A stretch of DNA of 64,000 nucleotides from Streptomyces sp. NBC_01232 (GCF_035989885.1 NZ_CP108518.1:8113001-8177000); one strand, 5' to 3'; shown: positions 51,402 through 60,900, numbered from the stretch's first letter. Translations and numbers: made by a program. The notes: generated by a model from the letters alone, not told the origin.

Positions 51402-52756
51402 CTGGCGTCCTTGCTCGGGTCGTTCAACGGCAGCCGGGCGGCGACCCGGAAGCCGCCGTCGGGCAGCGGCCCGGTGTCGAGGGTCCCGCCGGTCAACCGT
51501 ACGCGCTCCCGCATCCCCACCAGGCCGTGCCCCGTGCCCGAACTCTCCAGCTCCACCACGGCGTCCCGGGCCGGACCGTTGACCACGAGGACGAGTACCT
51601 CGTCCTCGTCCACGGTCACCGAGACCCGGGTGGGCGCGCCGGGCGCGTGGCGCACCACGTTGGCCAGGGCCTCCTGCACGATCCGGTACGCCGACAGGTC
51701 CACCGCCGGGGGCGCCGCCCCGGCGGCCCCGGCCGCCAGGGACAACTCCACCGGCTGCCCGGCCCGTACGGTCGCCTCCACCAGCTGCTGGAGCCGGTCG
51801 ATCCCCGGCTGCGGGGTCCGCTCGCCGTCGGCCCCTTCCGCCCCGCCCGCCCCGTCGCCGCGCAGCACGGTGAGCAGCCGCCGCATCTCGCCCAGCGACT
51901 CCCGCGCACTGGCCGCGATCGCCGCGAACTCTTCCCGTACCGGCTCCGGCATCCCCGGCACCCGGTACGGCGCCGAGTCGGCCTGCACGGTGATCACCGA
52001 CATGTGGTGGGCGACCACATCGTGCAACTCGCGCGCGATCCGGGCCCGTTCCTCCAGCAGGGTCCGCCGGGCCCGCTCCGCCTCGCTGATGCTCTCCTGC
52101 TCGGCGACCCGCTGTTGCGCGTCACCGAGGCCCCTCAGCGCGCCCGTCAGGACCAGCATGACCCCGCTGAGCACGAAGAGCAGGGCGTTGGTGTTCATCG
52201 AGCCCGAAGGCGCGGAGAAGCTCAGCACCGTCCCGATGACGCCGGTCGCCAGCCACACCCCCACCAGCGTCCGGATGGACTCCCGCAGCCCCAGGCAGGC
52301 CATCAGCACCAGGTAGCCGATGATGGTCATCGGGGGCCACGGCCAGGACTGCCCGGCCACCTTGTCGGCACTCAGCAGCAGCACCGCGCCGGCGGTGTCG
52401 GCGGCCAGGACCAGCATCCAGGCAGGCAGCGGCCGGGTCACCGCGAGGAGCAGCGGCACGGTCTGCGCCACCCCCAGCGCGCCCGCCCAGCCACCGCCCA
52501 CAGCGTAGTTGTCGGCCAGCACCGTGATGGTCACCGGCAGCAGGGTGACGACGAAGATGCCGACGACGACGAAGGGCAGCGCCCGCTGCCACCGCTTGGG
52601 CGCCTGCCCGAACAAGGGCTGCGCCGCCCCGGCCGGTGTACGCAGCACCAGGGCCAGCTGCCCCAGCGCGCCGGGCACCCGCCCGCCGGCCGCCGAGGAG
52701 GTACGGACGCGTGCGCGGGTCCGGCTGCGCAGCCGGGTGCGGGCTCTGTCGCTCAT
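51398..52756 (-). CDS. Sensor histidine kinase (NarL-type partner)
   Basis: A 452-residue membrane kinase. After a basic N-terminus come five or six hydrophobic segments (about 60-200) with only short loops, so it probably senses within or at the membrane. The HisKA_3 dimerisation motif is RIARELHDVVAHHMSVITVQ with the phospho-His near residue 247, followed by a HATPase domain (GTGHGLVGMRERVRLTGG). It phosphorylates the response regulator, to which it is coupled by an ATGA overlap. Signal unknown. Confidence 0.95.
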   Translation of the reverse strand: MSDRARTRLRSRTRARVRTSSAAGGRVPGALGQLALVLRTPAGAAQPLFGQAPKRWQRALPFVVVGIFVVTLLPVTITVLADNYAVGGGWAGALGVAQTVPLLLAVTRPLPAWMLVLAADTAGAVLLLSADKVAGQSWPWPPMTIIGYLVLMACLGLRESIRTLVGVWLATGVIGTVLSFSAPSGSMNTNALLFVLSGVMLVLTGALRGLGDAQQRVAEQESISEAERARRTLLEERARIARELHDVVAHHMSVITVQADSAPYRVPGMPEPVREEFAAIAASARESLGEMRRLLTVLRGDGAGGAEGADGERTPQPGIDRLQQLVEATVRAGQPVELSLAAGAAGAAPPAVDLSAYRIVQEALANVVRHAPGAPTRVSVTVDEDEVLVLVVNGPARDAVVELESSGTGHGLVGMRERVRLTGGTLDTGPLPDGGFRVAARLPLNDPSKDAS

Positions 52757-52806
52757 GATCGGACCAGCCTATGCTCCGCCGGCGCCCTCGTCCCCGGAGA
52801 ACGGCC

Positions 52807-53181
52807 ATGACACCGCCCCGCCCACCGGGCACCATGGACACCATGGACACCATGGACACGCCCCGCACCGACTGGATCACCGTCGCGGCCTACCGGAACC
52901 TGCCGGGCCGCCTCCACCCGGCGGCGGCCGTCCGCGCTTGACTGCGCGACCGCGGCATCGACTGGACGCCCTTCGCACCGGACGAGATCCAGATCGATCT
53001 GGTCTGTGGCATCGGCCCCGACGGCCACTGGCACGGCTGGTTCGGCATACGCGTCCGCGCCGACGCACTGCGGCGGCTCGGACTTCACCCCGACCAGCCC
53101 ACCGCCGGAGCCATCGGTGCGTCCCCGCCCGGCTGGTGGCACGCCGCCGCAGAACGCCGCGCCCGCCTCGAAGGGGGATAG
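52807..53181 (+). pseudogene. Small hypothetical gene interrupted by an in-frame TGA
   Basis: Reading from ATG 52807 gives MTPPRPPGTMDTMDTMDTPR and DWITVAAYRNLPGRLHPAAA, then TGA at 52939-52941. The same frame continues in good protein-like sequence: LRDRGIDWTPFAPDEIQIDL, GPDGHWHGWFGIRVRADALR, to a TAG at 53179. The downstream part has no start codon of its own. I do not recognise the family. The start contains a nine-base triplet repeat (caccatgga three times). Nonsense mutation or sequencing error are the simple readings; selenocysteine insertion is not supported by any visible hairpin. Confidence 0.7.
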
Positions 53182-53244
53182 GCCGCGTCGAGAGCTACGC
53201 TGCTGCCCGTCGATCATGGGGCCGCAGGTACGGGGGATGCAGGC

Positions 53245-54192
53245 ATGGGTGGCGCAGCCGCGTTGGAGAAACTGGTACCGGTGCTGCTGGCCTTCGGAGG
53301 CGGGGTACTGCTCGCGCGCCGGAAGATCGTTCCGGCCGAGGCATCCAAGGTCTTCTCCGACTACGCCTTCCTCTTCGCCGTCCCCTGCTACCTCTTCGGC
53401 AACATCTACGCCAGCGACCTCGCGGCCCTGTTCAACTGGCGGGCGATCGGCGGCTACGCGGGAGCCGCGGCCCTCGCCGTGCTCGTGGTGTCCCTGGCGG
53501 CCGTCGCCCACGGCCTGCGCGAGCCCCGCGACGTGGCGCTGCGGGTGATGGCCGGAGTCCAGGTGAACACCGCCTACTTCGCCGTCCCCGTCTTCATCAC
53601 CGTGTTCGGCACCGCGGCGCCGATCTTCCCGATCCTGCTGTTCCAGGTCTGCGTCCTGTCCCTGGTCGTCATCGCCCTCATGGAACTGGGCCGCGCGGGC
53701 CCCGCGGCCGGCGGCCCGGGCCGCCGGCTCTCGCGGGCCGTCGGTGCCTCGCTCGCCACCCCGCTGGTCCTCGCCTGCAACGCGGGGATCCTGCTCAACC
53801 TGCTCTCGGTACGGATCCCCGCGGTGGTCCTGGACGGCGCTTCGTTCGTCGGGGACAGCGCCTCACCGGTGGCGCTGTTCGCTCTCGGCCTCCACCTGGG
53901 CGGCCTCGGTCTCGATCTCCGGGGCACCACGCGCGAGGAATTCGCCCTCATAGGCTTCAAGTGCCTGGCGTTCCCGCTGCTGACCTGGGCGGTGTGCGGG
54001 TGGCTGTTCGGCGTACGCGGCGAGTGGCTGGCGTACCTCGTGCTGATCGCGGCGATGCCGACCCCGCAGAACCTCTTCATCTTCGCCCAGCGCTACGACG
54101 TGGGCGTCGACCTCTCCGCGTCGATCGTGATCAAGAGTTCGCTCGTGTCGCTCCTGTTGCTGCCCCTGTGGCTGCAGACTGTCGCACCATGA
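53245..54192 (+). CDS. AEC (auxin efflux carrier-like) family transporter
   Basis: A 315-residue membrane protein with about ten helices in two halves. Recognisable parts are KLVPVLLAFGGGVLLARRKI, AVPCYLFGNIYASDL, NTAYFAVPVFITVFG and the final AMPTPQNLFIFAQRYDVGVD, which is diagnostic. Family members transport organic acids or similar metabolites with protons. Its stop overlaps the ATG of the following HXXEE gene (ATGA), so the pair is one unit. Confidence 0.93.
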   Translation: MGGAAALEKLVPVLLAFGGGVLLARRKIVPAEASKVFSDYAFLFAVPCYLFGNIYASDLAALFNWRAIGGYAGAAALAVLVVSLAAVAHGLREPRDVALRVMAGVQVNTAYFAVPVFITVFGTAAPIFPILLFQVCVLSLVVIALMELGRAGPAAGGPGRRLSRAVGASLATPLVLACNAGILLNLLSVRIPAVVLDGASFVGDSASPVALFALGLHLGGLGLDLRGTTREEFALIGFKCLAFPLLTWAVCGWLFGVRGEWLAYLVLIAAMPTPQNLFIFAQRYDVGVDLSASIVIKSSLVSLLLLPLWLQTVAP

Positions 54193-54794
54193 ACGCCTCT
54201 CCCACCGGCCCCGCGATATCGCGCAGCGCCGTCACCTTAGGACTCCTCGCCGCCTGGGCCGTGCACGACCTCGAGGAAGTGGCCACCATGGCGCGCTGGT
54301 CCCGGACCCGGGTCCCCGCCCTGCGTGAGCGCCACCCGCGTGTCCCGGACCGGATCTGGCGGAGCATGGAAGCCGTGGACGGCCGCGAGTTCGCCACCGC
54401 CGTCGGCGTGATGGGACTCATCGTCGCGGCCGCCTCCGCCGACGGGTACCGCACCGGCGGACGCTCCTCCTTCTACCAGGCCTCCCTGAACGGCTTCGGC
54501 CTGCACGGCCTCGTCCACATGGCGCAGGCCGCCGCGACCCGGGGCTACACCCCGGGGGTGGTCACCTCTCCGCTGCTCGTCGTCCCCTTCACCCTGTGGG
54601 CCCGCGGCCGGCTGCGCCGCGCCGGTGTCCTGCGGCCGGCGCGGGCCCGCGACATCGCCTCGGGCCTGGCGCTCGCGGGCGCGGCCACCGCCGCCTCGCA
54701 CGCCGTCGCCCGGCGGATCCGCCGGGCTGCTCCGGCGCGTTGGCCGCGTATCCGGGCGCTCGTCCTCGTACCTCGGGCGGCGCCGGCTCGTTGA
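54189..54794 (+). CDS. HXXEE-domain membrane protein
   Basis: A 201-residue protein with four or five hydrophobic segments. The naming motif is AWAVHDLEEVAT near residue 24; FGLHGLVHMAQAAATRGYTP and GVVTSPLLVVPFTLW are further family segments. The C-terminal 25 residues are basic (RRIRRAAPARWPRIRALV). HXXEE proteins have no established function. It is coupled to the AEC transporter gene. Confidence 0.88.
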   Translation: MNASPTGPAISRSAVTLGLLAAWAVHDLEEVATMARWSRTRVPALRERHPRVPDRIWRSMEAVDGREFATAVGVMGLIVAAASADGYRTGGRSSFYQASLNGFGLHGLVHMAQAAATRGYTPGVVTSPLLVVPFTLWARGRLRRAGVLRPARARDIASGLALAGAATAASHAVARRIRRAAPARWPRIRALVLVPRAAPAR

Positions 54795-54800
54795 CCCGGC

Positions 54801-55196
54801 ATGGAACTGCCGACCATCGCGGCGCCGGGTGTCGGGGAACGGGCCGATGCCGTGGCCGATGCCGCCTGCCACCTCTACGACACCATCGCCCCCTGGGGGA
54901 CCGGCGCGCCCGGACGGTGGAGCCGGACCGCGGCCGAGGACGCCGCGGAGGCGATCGAGACCACCGCGCACGCCCTGGCGTCCATCGACCCGGGCGCCGA
55001 GGTCGTCCTCGCGCCCGTCCACGCGGCCCTCGCCGACCTGCGCCGTCGCCTCGGACTTGCTCCCGCCGACGCGCTGACCGGCGACGGGCTTCCGGTGACC
55101 CCGCGCACGGTCGGCAACCCGCGCCGCACCCGTTGGGTGCGGGTGCTCACCGCGCCGCCTTCGCCCCGGCAACCGCCTTCTCGTACAACTTCCTGA
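54801..55196 (+). CDS. Hypothetical protein (131 residues)
   Basis: A helical soluble protein: GERADAVADAACHLYDTIAP, RTAAEDAAEAIETTAHALAS, VVLAPVHAALADLRRRLGLA. It starts six bases after the HXXEE gene stop and is probably its operon mate. The last 20 residues (Pro/Arg/Ser-rich) overlap the 3' end of the convergent trypsin-like gene by 50 bases, so the C-terminus may be less constrained. No domain recognised. Confidence 0.65.
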   Translation: MELPTIAAPGVGERADAVADAACHLYDTIAPWGTGAPGRWSRTAAEDAAEAIETTAHALASIDPGAEVVLAPVHAALADLRRRLGLAPADALTGDGLPVTPRTVGNPRRTRWVRVLTAPPSPRQPPSRTTS

Positions 55197-56391
55197 TGTC
55201 CGCGCCGAAGTAGGAGCTGTACGAGGTGTCCGTCCTGTCCCCGCCGGTCTTCCAGCCGCCGATCACCCCCACCACGTCACCGGTCCCGGTGCGCGCGTCG
55301 TAGCGGTTCAGGAACGGGCCGCCGCTGGTCCCGCCGGGATAGCCGGTGCAGTTGATCCGCAGGAACGATCCGGGGATCTGAGCGTCGCTGCTGGTGAACT
55401 TGGTCGTCCGGTTGGCGCACACGCGCGGCCGGGCGGCGGAGGACGGGTGGCCGATCAGAGTGATCCGCGCGTGCGCGTAACCGGCGCCGGTCACCAGCCG
55501 GTTCCCGCCGACCACGGACTCCACCGGGAAGCCCCTGGCGTCCGGCCCCACCTGGGCGAAGGCCACGTCGAGAGCGGCGGCGCGGTCGACGCCCCGGGAC
55601 CGGTAGCGGGGGTCGATCCAGATCCTGGAGCGTCCGGCCGCGTCCCGCAGGACCGGGAACATGCCGTACGGCTGCGGCTTCGCCTTCGTGTACTTCGGTA
55701 CGAAGGCCACCTGCTGGGTGTCGGAGCCGAGCAGGCAGTGCGCCGCGGTGAGCACGAGGTTGCGGCCGGGGGAGGAGACCACGCTCGCGGTGCAGAAGTA
55801 GGCCCCGCCGCCCTTGACGAGGAACATCCGGCCGGCGACCGGGATGCCGTCGAAGTTCTGCCCGATGCCGGCGGTGAGGGCCGGCAGGCGCGGAACGACG
55901 GGGGGCGCCGGGGCCGGAAGGGGAACAGGAGCCGGTGCCGTGCGGGTGGGGCCGGGCTTCGTGGTCGGTGCCGGCGCGGGTGTGGGTGTCGGTGCGGCGG
56001 CGGGGCTCGCGGAAGGCGCCGGCAGCGGCTCCGTCACGACCGGGGGCGGAGCCGGCGTCGCGGCCGGGACCGGCGTGGCGCCCGGAGCGGGTTCGGGCAG
56101 TGTGGGCGGCTCCGGGGGCACGGGGTCCACGGGCTCGGGCTCCGCCGGGGGCACGGGGTCCACGACCTCGGGCGGCGCCGGGTGCACGGACGGCAACGGG
56201 ACGGCGGAGGCCATCCGTTCGGCGGTCCAGAAGGACCGGGCCTCGCGCGCCGTCCAGCGGCCTGCGGCCACCGTCGCGGCGGGCGCGGCGCCCGCCACGC
56301 TCCCGGTCGCGGCCATCGGCAGCGGCCCTCCCGGCACCAGCAGGGCGGCAGCCACCACGGCCATCGTCAACGTACGTCGCATGCCGGACAC
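55147..56391 (-). CDS. Secreted trypsin-like serine protease
   Basis: A 414-residue exported peptidase. After a signal peptide comes a long Pro/Val/Thr-rich linker (about residues 58-170), then an S1-type (V8-like) catalytic domain: His in LVLTAAHCLLGS, Asp in AALDVAFAQVGP, Ser in CTGYPGGTSGGPFLNRYD. It begins three bases after the stop of the upstream flavoprotein gene and is therefore in the same transcript. The linker may span the cell wall. Specificity cannot be read. Confidence 0.92.
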   Translation of the reverse strand: MSGMRRTLTMAVVAAALLVPGGPLPMAATGSVAGAAPAATVAAGRWTAREARSFWTAERMASAVPLPSVHPAPPEVVDPVPPAEPEPVDPVPPEPPTLPEPAPGATPVPAATPAPPPVVTEPLPAPSASPAAAPTPTPAPAPTTKPGPTRTAPAPVPLPAPAPPVVPRLPALTAGIGQNFDGIPVAGRMFLVKGGGAYFCTASVVSSPGRNLVLTAAHCLLGSDTQQVAFVPKYTKAKPQPYGMFPVLRDAAGRSRIWIDPRYRSRGVDRAAALDVAFAQVGPDARGFPVESVVGGNRLVTGAGYAHARITLIGHPSSAARPRVCANRTTKFTSSDAQIPGSFLRINCTGYPGGTSGGPFLNRYDARTGTGDVVGVIGGWKTGGDRTDTSYSSYFGADIRKLYEKAVAGAKAAR

Positions 56392-56394
56392 TCC

Positions 56395-57918
56395 CTAAAC
56401 GGCCTGGGGGAAACGGAAGAGCCGGTCCGGGTCGTAGGCACGCCGGACCTTCTGCAGGCGGGCGAGGTTCGGGCCGTAGTAGGCCTCGCGCCAGCCGGTG
56501 AGCTTCGGGTCGGTGTAGTTCTGGTAGGCGCGCCCGCTCGCCCAGGGCCGCAGGTCCTGCCAGAGTCCGTCGAGCCAGCCCTGGTGCCGGGCCACGTCGG
56601 CGGCCGGTGCGGACTCGGGCCAGTAGGCGAGGTACTGGGCGAGGAAGGCGCTGTCGCGGTGCACGAAGGCGGTGGCGCCGGTCGCGACCCGGTTCACCGC
56701 GCCTCCGCAGACCCCGTCGAACTGCACGACGCCGCGACCGCCCCGGGGCACGCTCGTCCCGTACCGCCGCACGCCGTCCAGGACCGCGCCGATCGCGGCG
56801 TCCGGCAGTCCGCCGCCCGTCCAGAAGTCGGACCGGGCGGCGTACGAGTCCCGGCCGAGCCGCCCCTGCGGGTCCCGGCCGGGCAGGGTGCCCGGCAGCC
56901 GGCACTGGGCGGGGCCCAGCTCCGGGCAGCCGGACATGGCCCGGACGGTGTCCTCGTGGCTGCGTACGACGATCCAGCTGTCCCGCGGCGCCCCGCCGGC
57001 CAGGTCCGACAGCCGGGTCAACTGCGCCTCCAGCTCCCGCCGCCCGTCGAGGCACACCACCCGCACCGCCGGGGCCTCGGCCTGCGCACCCGCCCCGGAC
57101 CCGGCCTCGACGGTGAATTCCACCTGGCTCCAGAACGGGTCCGGCAGCCCGGCCAGCCAGCGCTGCCAGCCCCGCAGCACGGCCGCCGAGTCCGAGCCGG
57201 GCCAGTGGAGTTCGGCGAAGGCGCAGTCACCGACCGGGTGCGAAAGGAACCGGAACTCGGTGACCACGCCGAAGTTGCCGCCCCCACCGCCGCGCAGGGC
57301 CCAGAAGAGCTCCGGATCGCGGTCGGCGGAGACCTCGCGGACGATCCCGTCAGGGGTGACGACCCGCGCCCCGGTGAGCCGGTCGGCGGTGGTGCCGTGG
57401 GCACGGGAGGCAAGGCCCAGGCCGCCGCCGAGGGTGAGCCCGGCGATACCGACGGAGGGACACAGCCCGGTCGGTACGGACCGACCCCGCCCGGCGAGGG
57501 CCGCGTGCACGTCCCCGAGCCGGGCCCCCGCGCCGACCCGGACGACGTTCCCCCCGACCGACACCGCCGCCATGGCCCCGGTGTCCACGACCAGTCCGGC
57601 GGAGCGGGTGGACCAGCCCGCGTAGCCGTGCCCGCCGCCGCGCGGGACCACCGGCGCGGCCGAGCGGCGGGCGAAGTCCAGGCAGACGGCCACGTCCGCG
57701 GCGTGCGCGGGATAGGCCACCGCGGCCGGGGCCACGGCGTCGTACCGCGGCTGGAACAGCCGGCGGGCCTCGGCGTAGTCGCGGTCCCCGGGGAGCACCA
57801 CGCGCCCGTCGATCCCGCGCGCCAGCGCGCCGTAGTCCGGGGTCCGGGCCGCCGCACCCATGGTGGCGAGGACGGCCGCGGCCGCGCTGCCCAGCACTTG
57901 GCGGCGATGGAGGCTCAT
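56395..57918 (-). CDS. Tat-exported FAD-linked oxidoreductase (berberine-bridge-enzyme-like)
   Basis: A 507-residue flavoprotein. The Tat signal is LHRRQVLGSAAAAVLATMG. The FAD-binding domain has the flavinylation-type motif PRGGGHGYAGWSTRS (His as likely covalent FAD site) and SVGIAGLTLGGGLGLASR. The C-terminal BBE segment ends with RLQKVRRAYDPDRLFRFPQA. Relatives oxidise alkaloids, oligosaccharides or natural products. The start at 57918 follows GGAGG very closely, so the true ATG could be uncertain. It is co-transcribed with the trypsin-like gene and divergent from a P450. Confidence 0.92.
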   Translation of the reverse strand: MSLHRRQVLGSAAAAVLATMGAAARTPDYGALARGIDGRVVLPGDRDYAEARRLFQPRYDAVAPAAVAYPAHAADVAVCLDFARRSAAPVVPRGGGHGYAGWSTRSAGLVVDTGAMAAVSVGGNVVRVGAGARLGDVHAALAGRGRSVPTGLCPSVGIAGLTLGGGLGLASRAHGTTADRLTGARVVTPDGIVREVSADRDPELFWALRGGGGGNFGVVTEFRFLSHPVGDCAFAELHWPGSDSAAVLRGWQRWLAGLPDPFWSQVEFTVEAGSGAGAQAEAPAVRVVCLDGRRELEAQLTRLSDLAGGAPRDSWIVVRSHEDTVRAMSGCPELGPAQCRLPGTLPGRDPQGRLGRDSYAARSDFWTGGGLPDAAIGAVLDGVRRYGTSVPRGGRGVVQFDGVCGGAVNRVATGATAFVHRDSAFLAQYLAYWPESAPAADVARHQGWLDGLWQDLRPWASGRAYQNYTDPKLTGWREAYYGPNLARLQKVRRAYDPDRLFRFPQAV

Positions 57919-58078
57919 ACCTCCTTCCTGCCACCGCCCGGCCCGATAGCCGTGCAGGCGGGTCCCACGCACACCGGGTTGCCCCCTGAACGGCGCACAG
58001 CCGAAACGGTTCTATTTGTAGGACAGTCACACTGAAAACCACTCCGCGACCGGCGAACGGCCGCCGTACGCTGCCCCC

Positions 58079-59272
58079 ATGGCTCTCGTGGATCTCCGTA
58101 CGCACGCCGAAGGGTTCAAGGCCGACCCGTACCCGTTCTACGACGCCCTGCGCGCCGCCGGCCCCGTCCACCGGCTGGTCATGGGCGGCGAACGCACCTG
58201 GCTGGTCGTCGGCCACGAGGAGGCCCGGCAGGCCCTGACCCACCCGGCGCTGTCGAAGAACTGGCTCGGCTCCGGCCTGTTCGCGGACACACCCGTCCAG
58301 GCCGTCGCCACCAGCATGCTGGACGCGGATCCACCCCATCACACCCGGCTGCGGCGCCTGGTGGCCCGCGAGTTCACCTCCCGACGCGTGGAGTCCCTGC
58401 GCCCCCGCGTCCAGCAGGTCACCGACGAGCTGCTCGACGAAATGGCGGCCCGGCCCGACCGCCGGGCCGACCTGCTCGCGTCCTTCGCCGTACCGCTGCC
58501 GATGACCGTCATCTGCGAACTCCTCGGCGTCCCCGGCCTGGACCGGCAGCGCTTCCGCTACTGGTCGGGCGAAATCGTGGCTCCGCCGGACGGCATCGGC
58601 GCGGACCCCCGCGCCGTGGACGAGATGACCGCGTACCTCTTCGAACTCGTCGAGGCCAAGGCCGGGGAAGCGGGCGAGGACCTGCTGGGCGCGCTGATCC
58701 GGACCCGCGACGAGGAAGGCGGCCGGCTCTCCCCGGACGAACTGATCGGGATGGCCTTCCTGCTCCTGGTCGCGGGCCACGAGACGACGGTCAACCTCAT
58801 CGGCAACGGCGTACGGGCCCTGCTCGCTCACCCCGAACAGCTCGCCGCGCTGCGCGCCGACCCGGACGGGCTGATCGACGGCGCGGTGGAGGAGATGCTC
58901 CGCTACGACGGCCCGGTACAGCACGCCACGTACCGCTTCGCCGCGACCGACCTGGAGCTGGGCGGTGTCTCCATCGCGGCCGGCTCCTCCGTCCTGGTCG
59001 CCCTCGCCGCGGCGGACCGCGATCCGGCGCGCTTCGCACACCCCGGGCCGGAGGTCTTCGACATCCGCCGCACCGGCCCGAGCCATCTCGCCTTCGGACA
59101 CGGCATCCACTTCTGCCTCGGCGCCCCGCTCGCCCGCATGGAGGGCCGCATCGCGATCCGGGCGCTGCTGGAACGCTTCCCCGACCTCGCCGAGGATCCG
59201 GATGCGGGCCCGCCGGACTGGCTCCCGGGCGGCTTGATGCGGGGCGTGACCCGGCTGCCGCTGCGCTGGTGA
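58079..59272 (+). CDS. Cytochrome P450 (CYP105/107-like bacterial class)
   Basis: A 397-residue soluble P450 with all signatures: I-helix VAGHETTVN, ExxR in VEEMLRYDGPVQH vicinity (EEML-R), and heme motif LAFGHGIHFCLGAPLA with ligand Cys346. Such enzymes hydroxylate secondary metabolites or xenobiotics and need a ferredoxin, not encoded nearby. No strong ribosome binding site is visible before the ATG. The divergent neighbour is a secreted BBE-like oxidase. A YrhB-like gene follows, with a GTGA overlap if its upstream start is used. Confidence 0.95.
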   Translation: MALVDLRTHAEGFKADPYPFYDALRAAGPVHRLVMGGERTWLVVGHEEARQALTHPALSKNWLGSGLFADTPVQAVATSMLDADPPHHTRLRRLVAREFTSRRVESLRPRVQQVTDELLDEMAARPDRRADLLASFAVPLPMTVICELLGVPGLDRQRFRYWSGEIVAPPDGIGADPRAVDEMTAYLFELVEAKAGEAGEDLLGALIRTRDEEGGRLSPDELIGMAFLLLVAGHETTVNLIGNGVRALLAHPEQLAALRADPDGLIDGAVEEMLRYDGPVQHATYRFAATDLELGGVSIAAGSSVLVALAAADRDPARFAHPGPEVFDIRRTGPSHLAFGHGIHFCLGAPLARMEGRIAIRALLERFPDLAEDPDAGPPDWLPGGLMRGVTRLPLRW

Positions 59273-59316
59273 CGCCGGAACCCGTTCGACCCGCGCCCGA
59301 GCCGGAGGAGAAGACC

Positions 59317-59862
59317 ATGATCGTCAAGGAACGTGCCGTGGAGCTGGTGGAGTCCTACCTGGCCGAAGAACGGCTGACATGGCCGTGGAGCGGGCCGGTG
59401 CCCGAGCTGGTCGCCTGCCACGTCGAGGAACACTCGGTCGGCTGGCTCGTTTACTGGAACACGGCGGGCCACGCCACCCGCACGCGCGAGGTGGGGGGCG
59501 CCGTCATGTGCGGCGGCCACCTCCTGGTGGACCGGCACGACGGGAGCATCCATTTCGTCCCTTCCGCTGGGTGGCTGGACGAGGGATGGGAGGAGGACTA
59601 CCTCCTGCAGACCAAGGGCATCAGAGCGCCCGACCCGCTGGCTCGCGCCGTTCGCGAACTCGTGCGCTCCGCGGGAGTCGTGGCCGCCATGGGCCATCTG
59701 CGCAAGCAGGCACCCAGACTGGGCCTGCCGGAGGCGAAGGCCTACGTCACGGCTGTCCGCGACGGCGGCGAACCACCGGAGGAGCTGGCGAGCCTCACCC
59801 GCAAGGAGCGGGCATGGCCGCTCCTGCCCATCGAAACGGTGGCCGGTCCGGTCCGCTGCTGA
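59317..59862 (+). CDS. YrhB/Imm35-like domain protein
   Basis: A 181-residue soluble protein. Residues 1-90 resemble the YrhB (immunity protein 35) domain: VKERAVELVESYLAEERLTW, VGWLVYWNTAGHATRTREVG, GGHLLVDRHDGSIHFVPSAG. The rest resembles the C-terminal part of ribosomal-protein-L7/L12-like or unknown helical tails (VRELVRSAGVVAAMGHLRKQ). GGAGGAG precedes ATG 59317; a GTG at 59269 overlaps the P450 stop but has no such site. YrhB domains occur as immunity proteins in polymorphic toxin loci, but no toxin is next to it. Confidence 0.72.
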   Translation: MIVKERAVELVESYLAEERLTWPWSGPVPELVACHVEEHSVGWLVYWNTAGHATRTREVGGAVMCGGHLLVDRHDGSIHFVPSAGWLDEGWEEDYLLQTKGIRAPDPLARAVRELVRSAGVVAAMGHLRKQAPRLGLPEAKAYVTAVRDGGEPPEELASLTRKERAWPLLPIETVAGPVRC

Positions 59863-59911
59863 GCTTGCATGCGTGATGTCGGCCGGTCGTCCATGGTCAG
59901 GCCGGCTACGG

Positions 59912-60790
59912 TCACCCCGCCTGGGATCGAGCCGGTGCGGTCCGTGGACGGGTGACCTGGGCACGGTGGCGGGCCCGGACGGCGCGGCGCTCCCCGGCCT
60001 CGGCGAGCACCACGGCTCTGGCTTTCTCTCCGGCGTCGAACGCCGCCGGAGAGAAGCGGTCGTCGGCTCTGACGTGCCGTTCCCAGTCGTCCTGCCAGAA
60101 CTCCACCGTCCAGCCCGGCCACACCTCTGGTACTTGGTAAGCCTGTGGCGAGGAGTAGAGGGACCACCAGCCCAGGTGGCGGCGTTCCGGGTCGAGGTGG
60201 ATGCCGGAGTTGACGTGCAGGTCGCAGCCTCCGTGCCCGGGGGCGTCCGTCAGGCGGTTGAGCAGGGCGGCGCCCTCGCGGACAGGGTGGTCGAAGGCGT
60301 CAGAGGCGACGTGGCAGCGGCCGGTGCTGACCGTGATCACCACACCGCCTGGGTCGGGGCCGGCCAAGTCCTCGTCGTCGGGGGCAAGGAGCGGGGCCAA
60401 AAACGGGTCCGAATCGCGGCAGCGGACGTACTCCGGATCCAGCCCGACGTACTCACGCAGTTCGGCCGAGCCGTCGTACAGCCAGCGGACCTCCCAGCCC
60501 GGCCACGCGGCCCGGATCAGCTCGAACATGGCCGCGCGGTGGCGGAGCTCAGTGCTGGGCCCCTCCCAGGCGAAGAACAGGAGTACCTTCCGGCCGAGGT
60601 CGAGCAGTATCCCGCCCTGGGCCATGGTGTCGTCCAACCACCAGCCGTCTTGGCGGAGTCCGGGAAGCATGGCGAGAACAGGCGTCGGCCCTTCCAGCAG
60701 GTCGAGGTCGATTCCGACCGCCCAGCCGGTCCGGTACAGCTCATCTGTGCCGTTCTCGCGGACCACGATGACGTTGGCTCTGTCTCCCAT
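59912..60790 (-). CDS. Hypothetical protein (292 residues), MGDRANV family
   Basis: A soluble protein beginning MGDRANVIVVRENGTDELYR, which I recall from several actinobacterial hypothetical proteins. It is Trp- and acid-rich (GWWLDDTMAQGGILLDLGR, AAWPGWEVRWLYDGSAELRE, LGWWSLYSSPQAYQVPEVWP). The final 50 residues are Arg/Ala-rich. An ATG at 60826 adds twelve residues and is less likely. GC is slightly lower than in the neighbours. Function unknown; it may be an immunity or stress protein, without evidence. Confidence 0.75.
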   Translation of the reverse strand: MGDRANVIVVRENGTDELYRTGWAVGIDLDLLEGPTPVLAMLPGLRQDGWWLDDTMAQGGILLDLGRKVLLFFAWEGPSTELRHRAAMFELIRAAWPGWEVRWLYDGSAELREYVGLDPEYVRCRDSDPFLAPLLAPDDEDLAGPDPGGVVITVSTGRCHVASDAFDHPVREGAALLNRLTDAPGHGGCDLHVNSGIHLDPERRHLGWWSLYSSPQAYQVPEVWPGWTVEFWQDDWERHVRADDRFSPAAFDAGEKARAVVLAEAGERRAVRARHRAQVTRPRTAPARSQAG

Positions 60791-60900
60791 GGGGTCAGGA
60801 TGACCGGGCAGGAGACTGTCGGCCATCCGTTTTCGGCGGTTTCGAGGCTCCGGTGTCCAGCGAGTGAGGGCGTGCCGACGGGGTGGAGGCCGGAGTTGTG

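Noticed and set aside
52939..52941. In-frame TGA read as selenocysteine
   Set aside because: No SECIS-like hairpin is visible after it and no selenoprotein family is recognised; nonsense mutation or error is simpler.
53006..53548. A 180-codon plus-strand frame overlapping the AEC transporter start
   Set aside because: Its first part overlaps the interrupted hypothetical gene in another frame and its sequence is Pro/Arg/Ser-rich without motifs.
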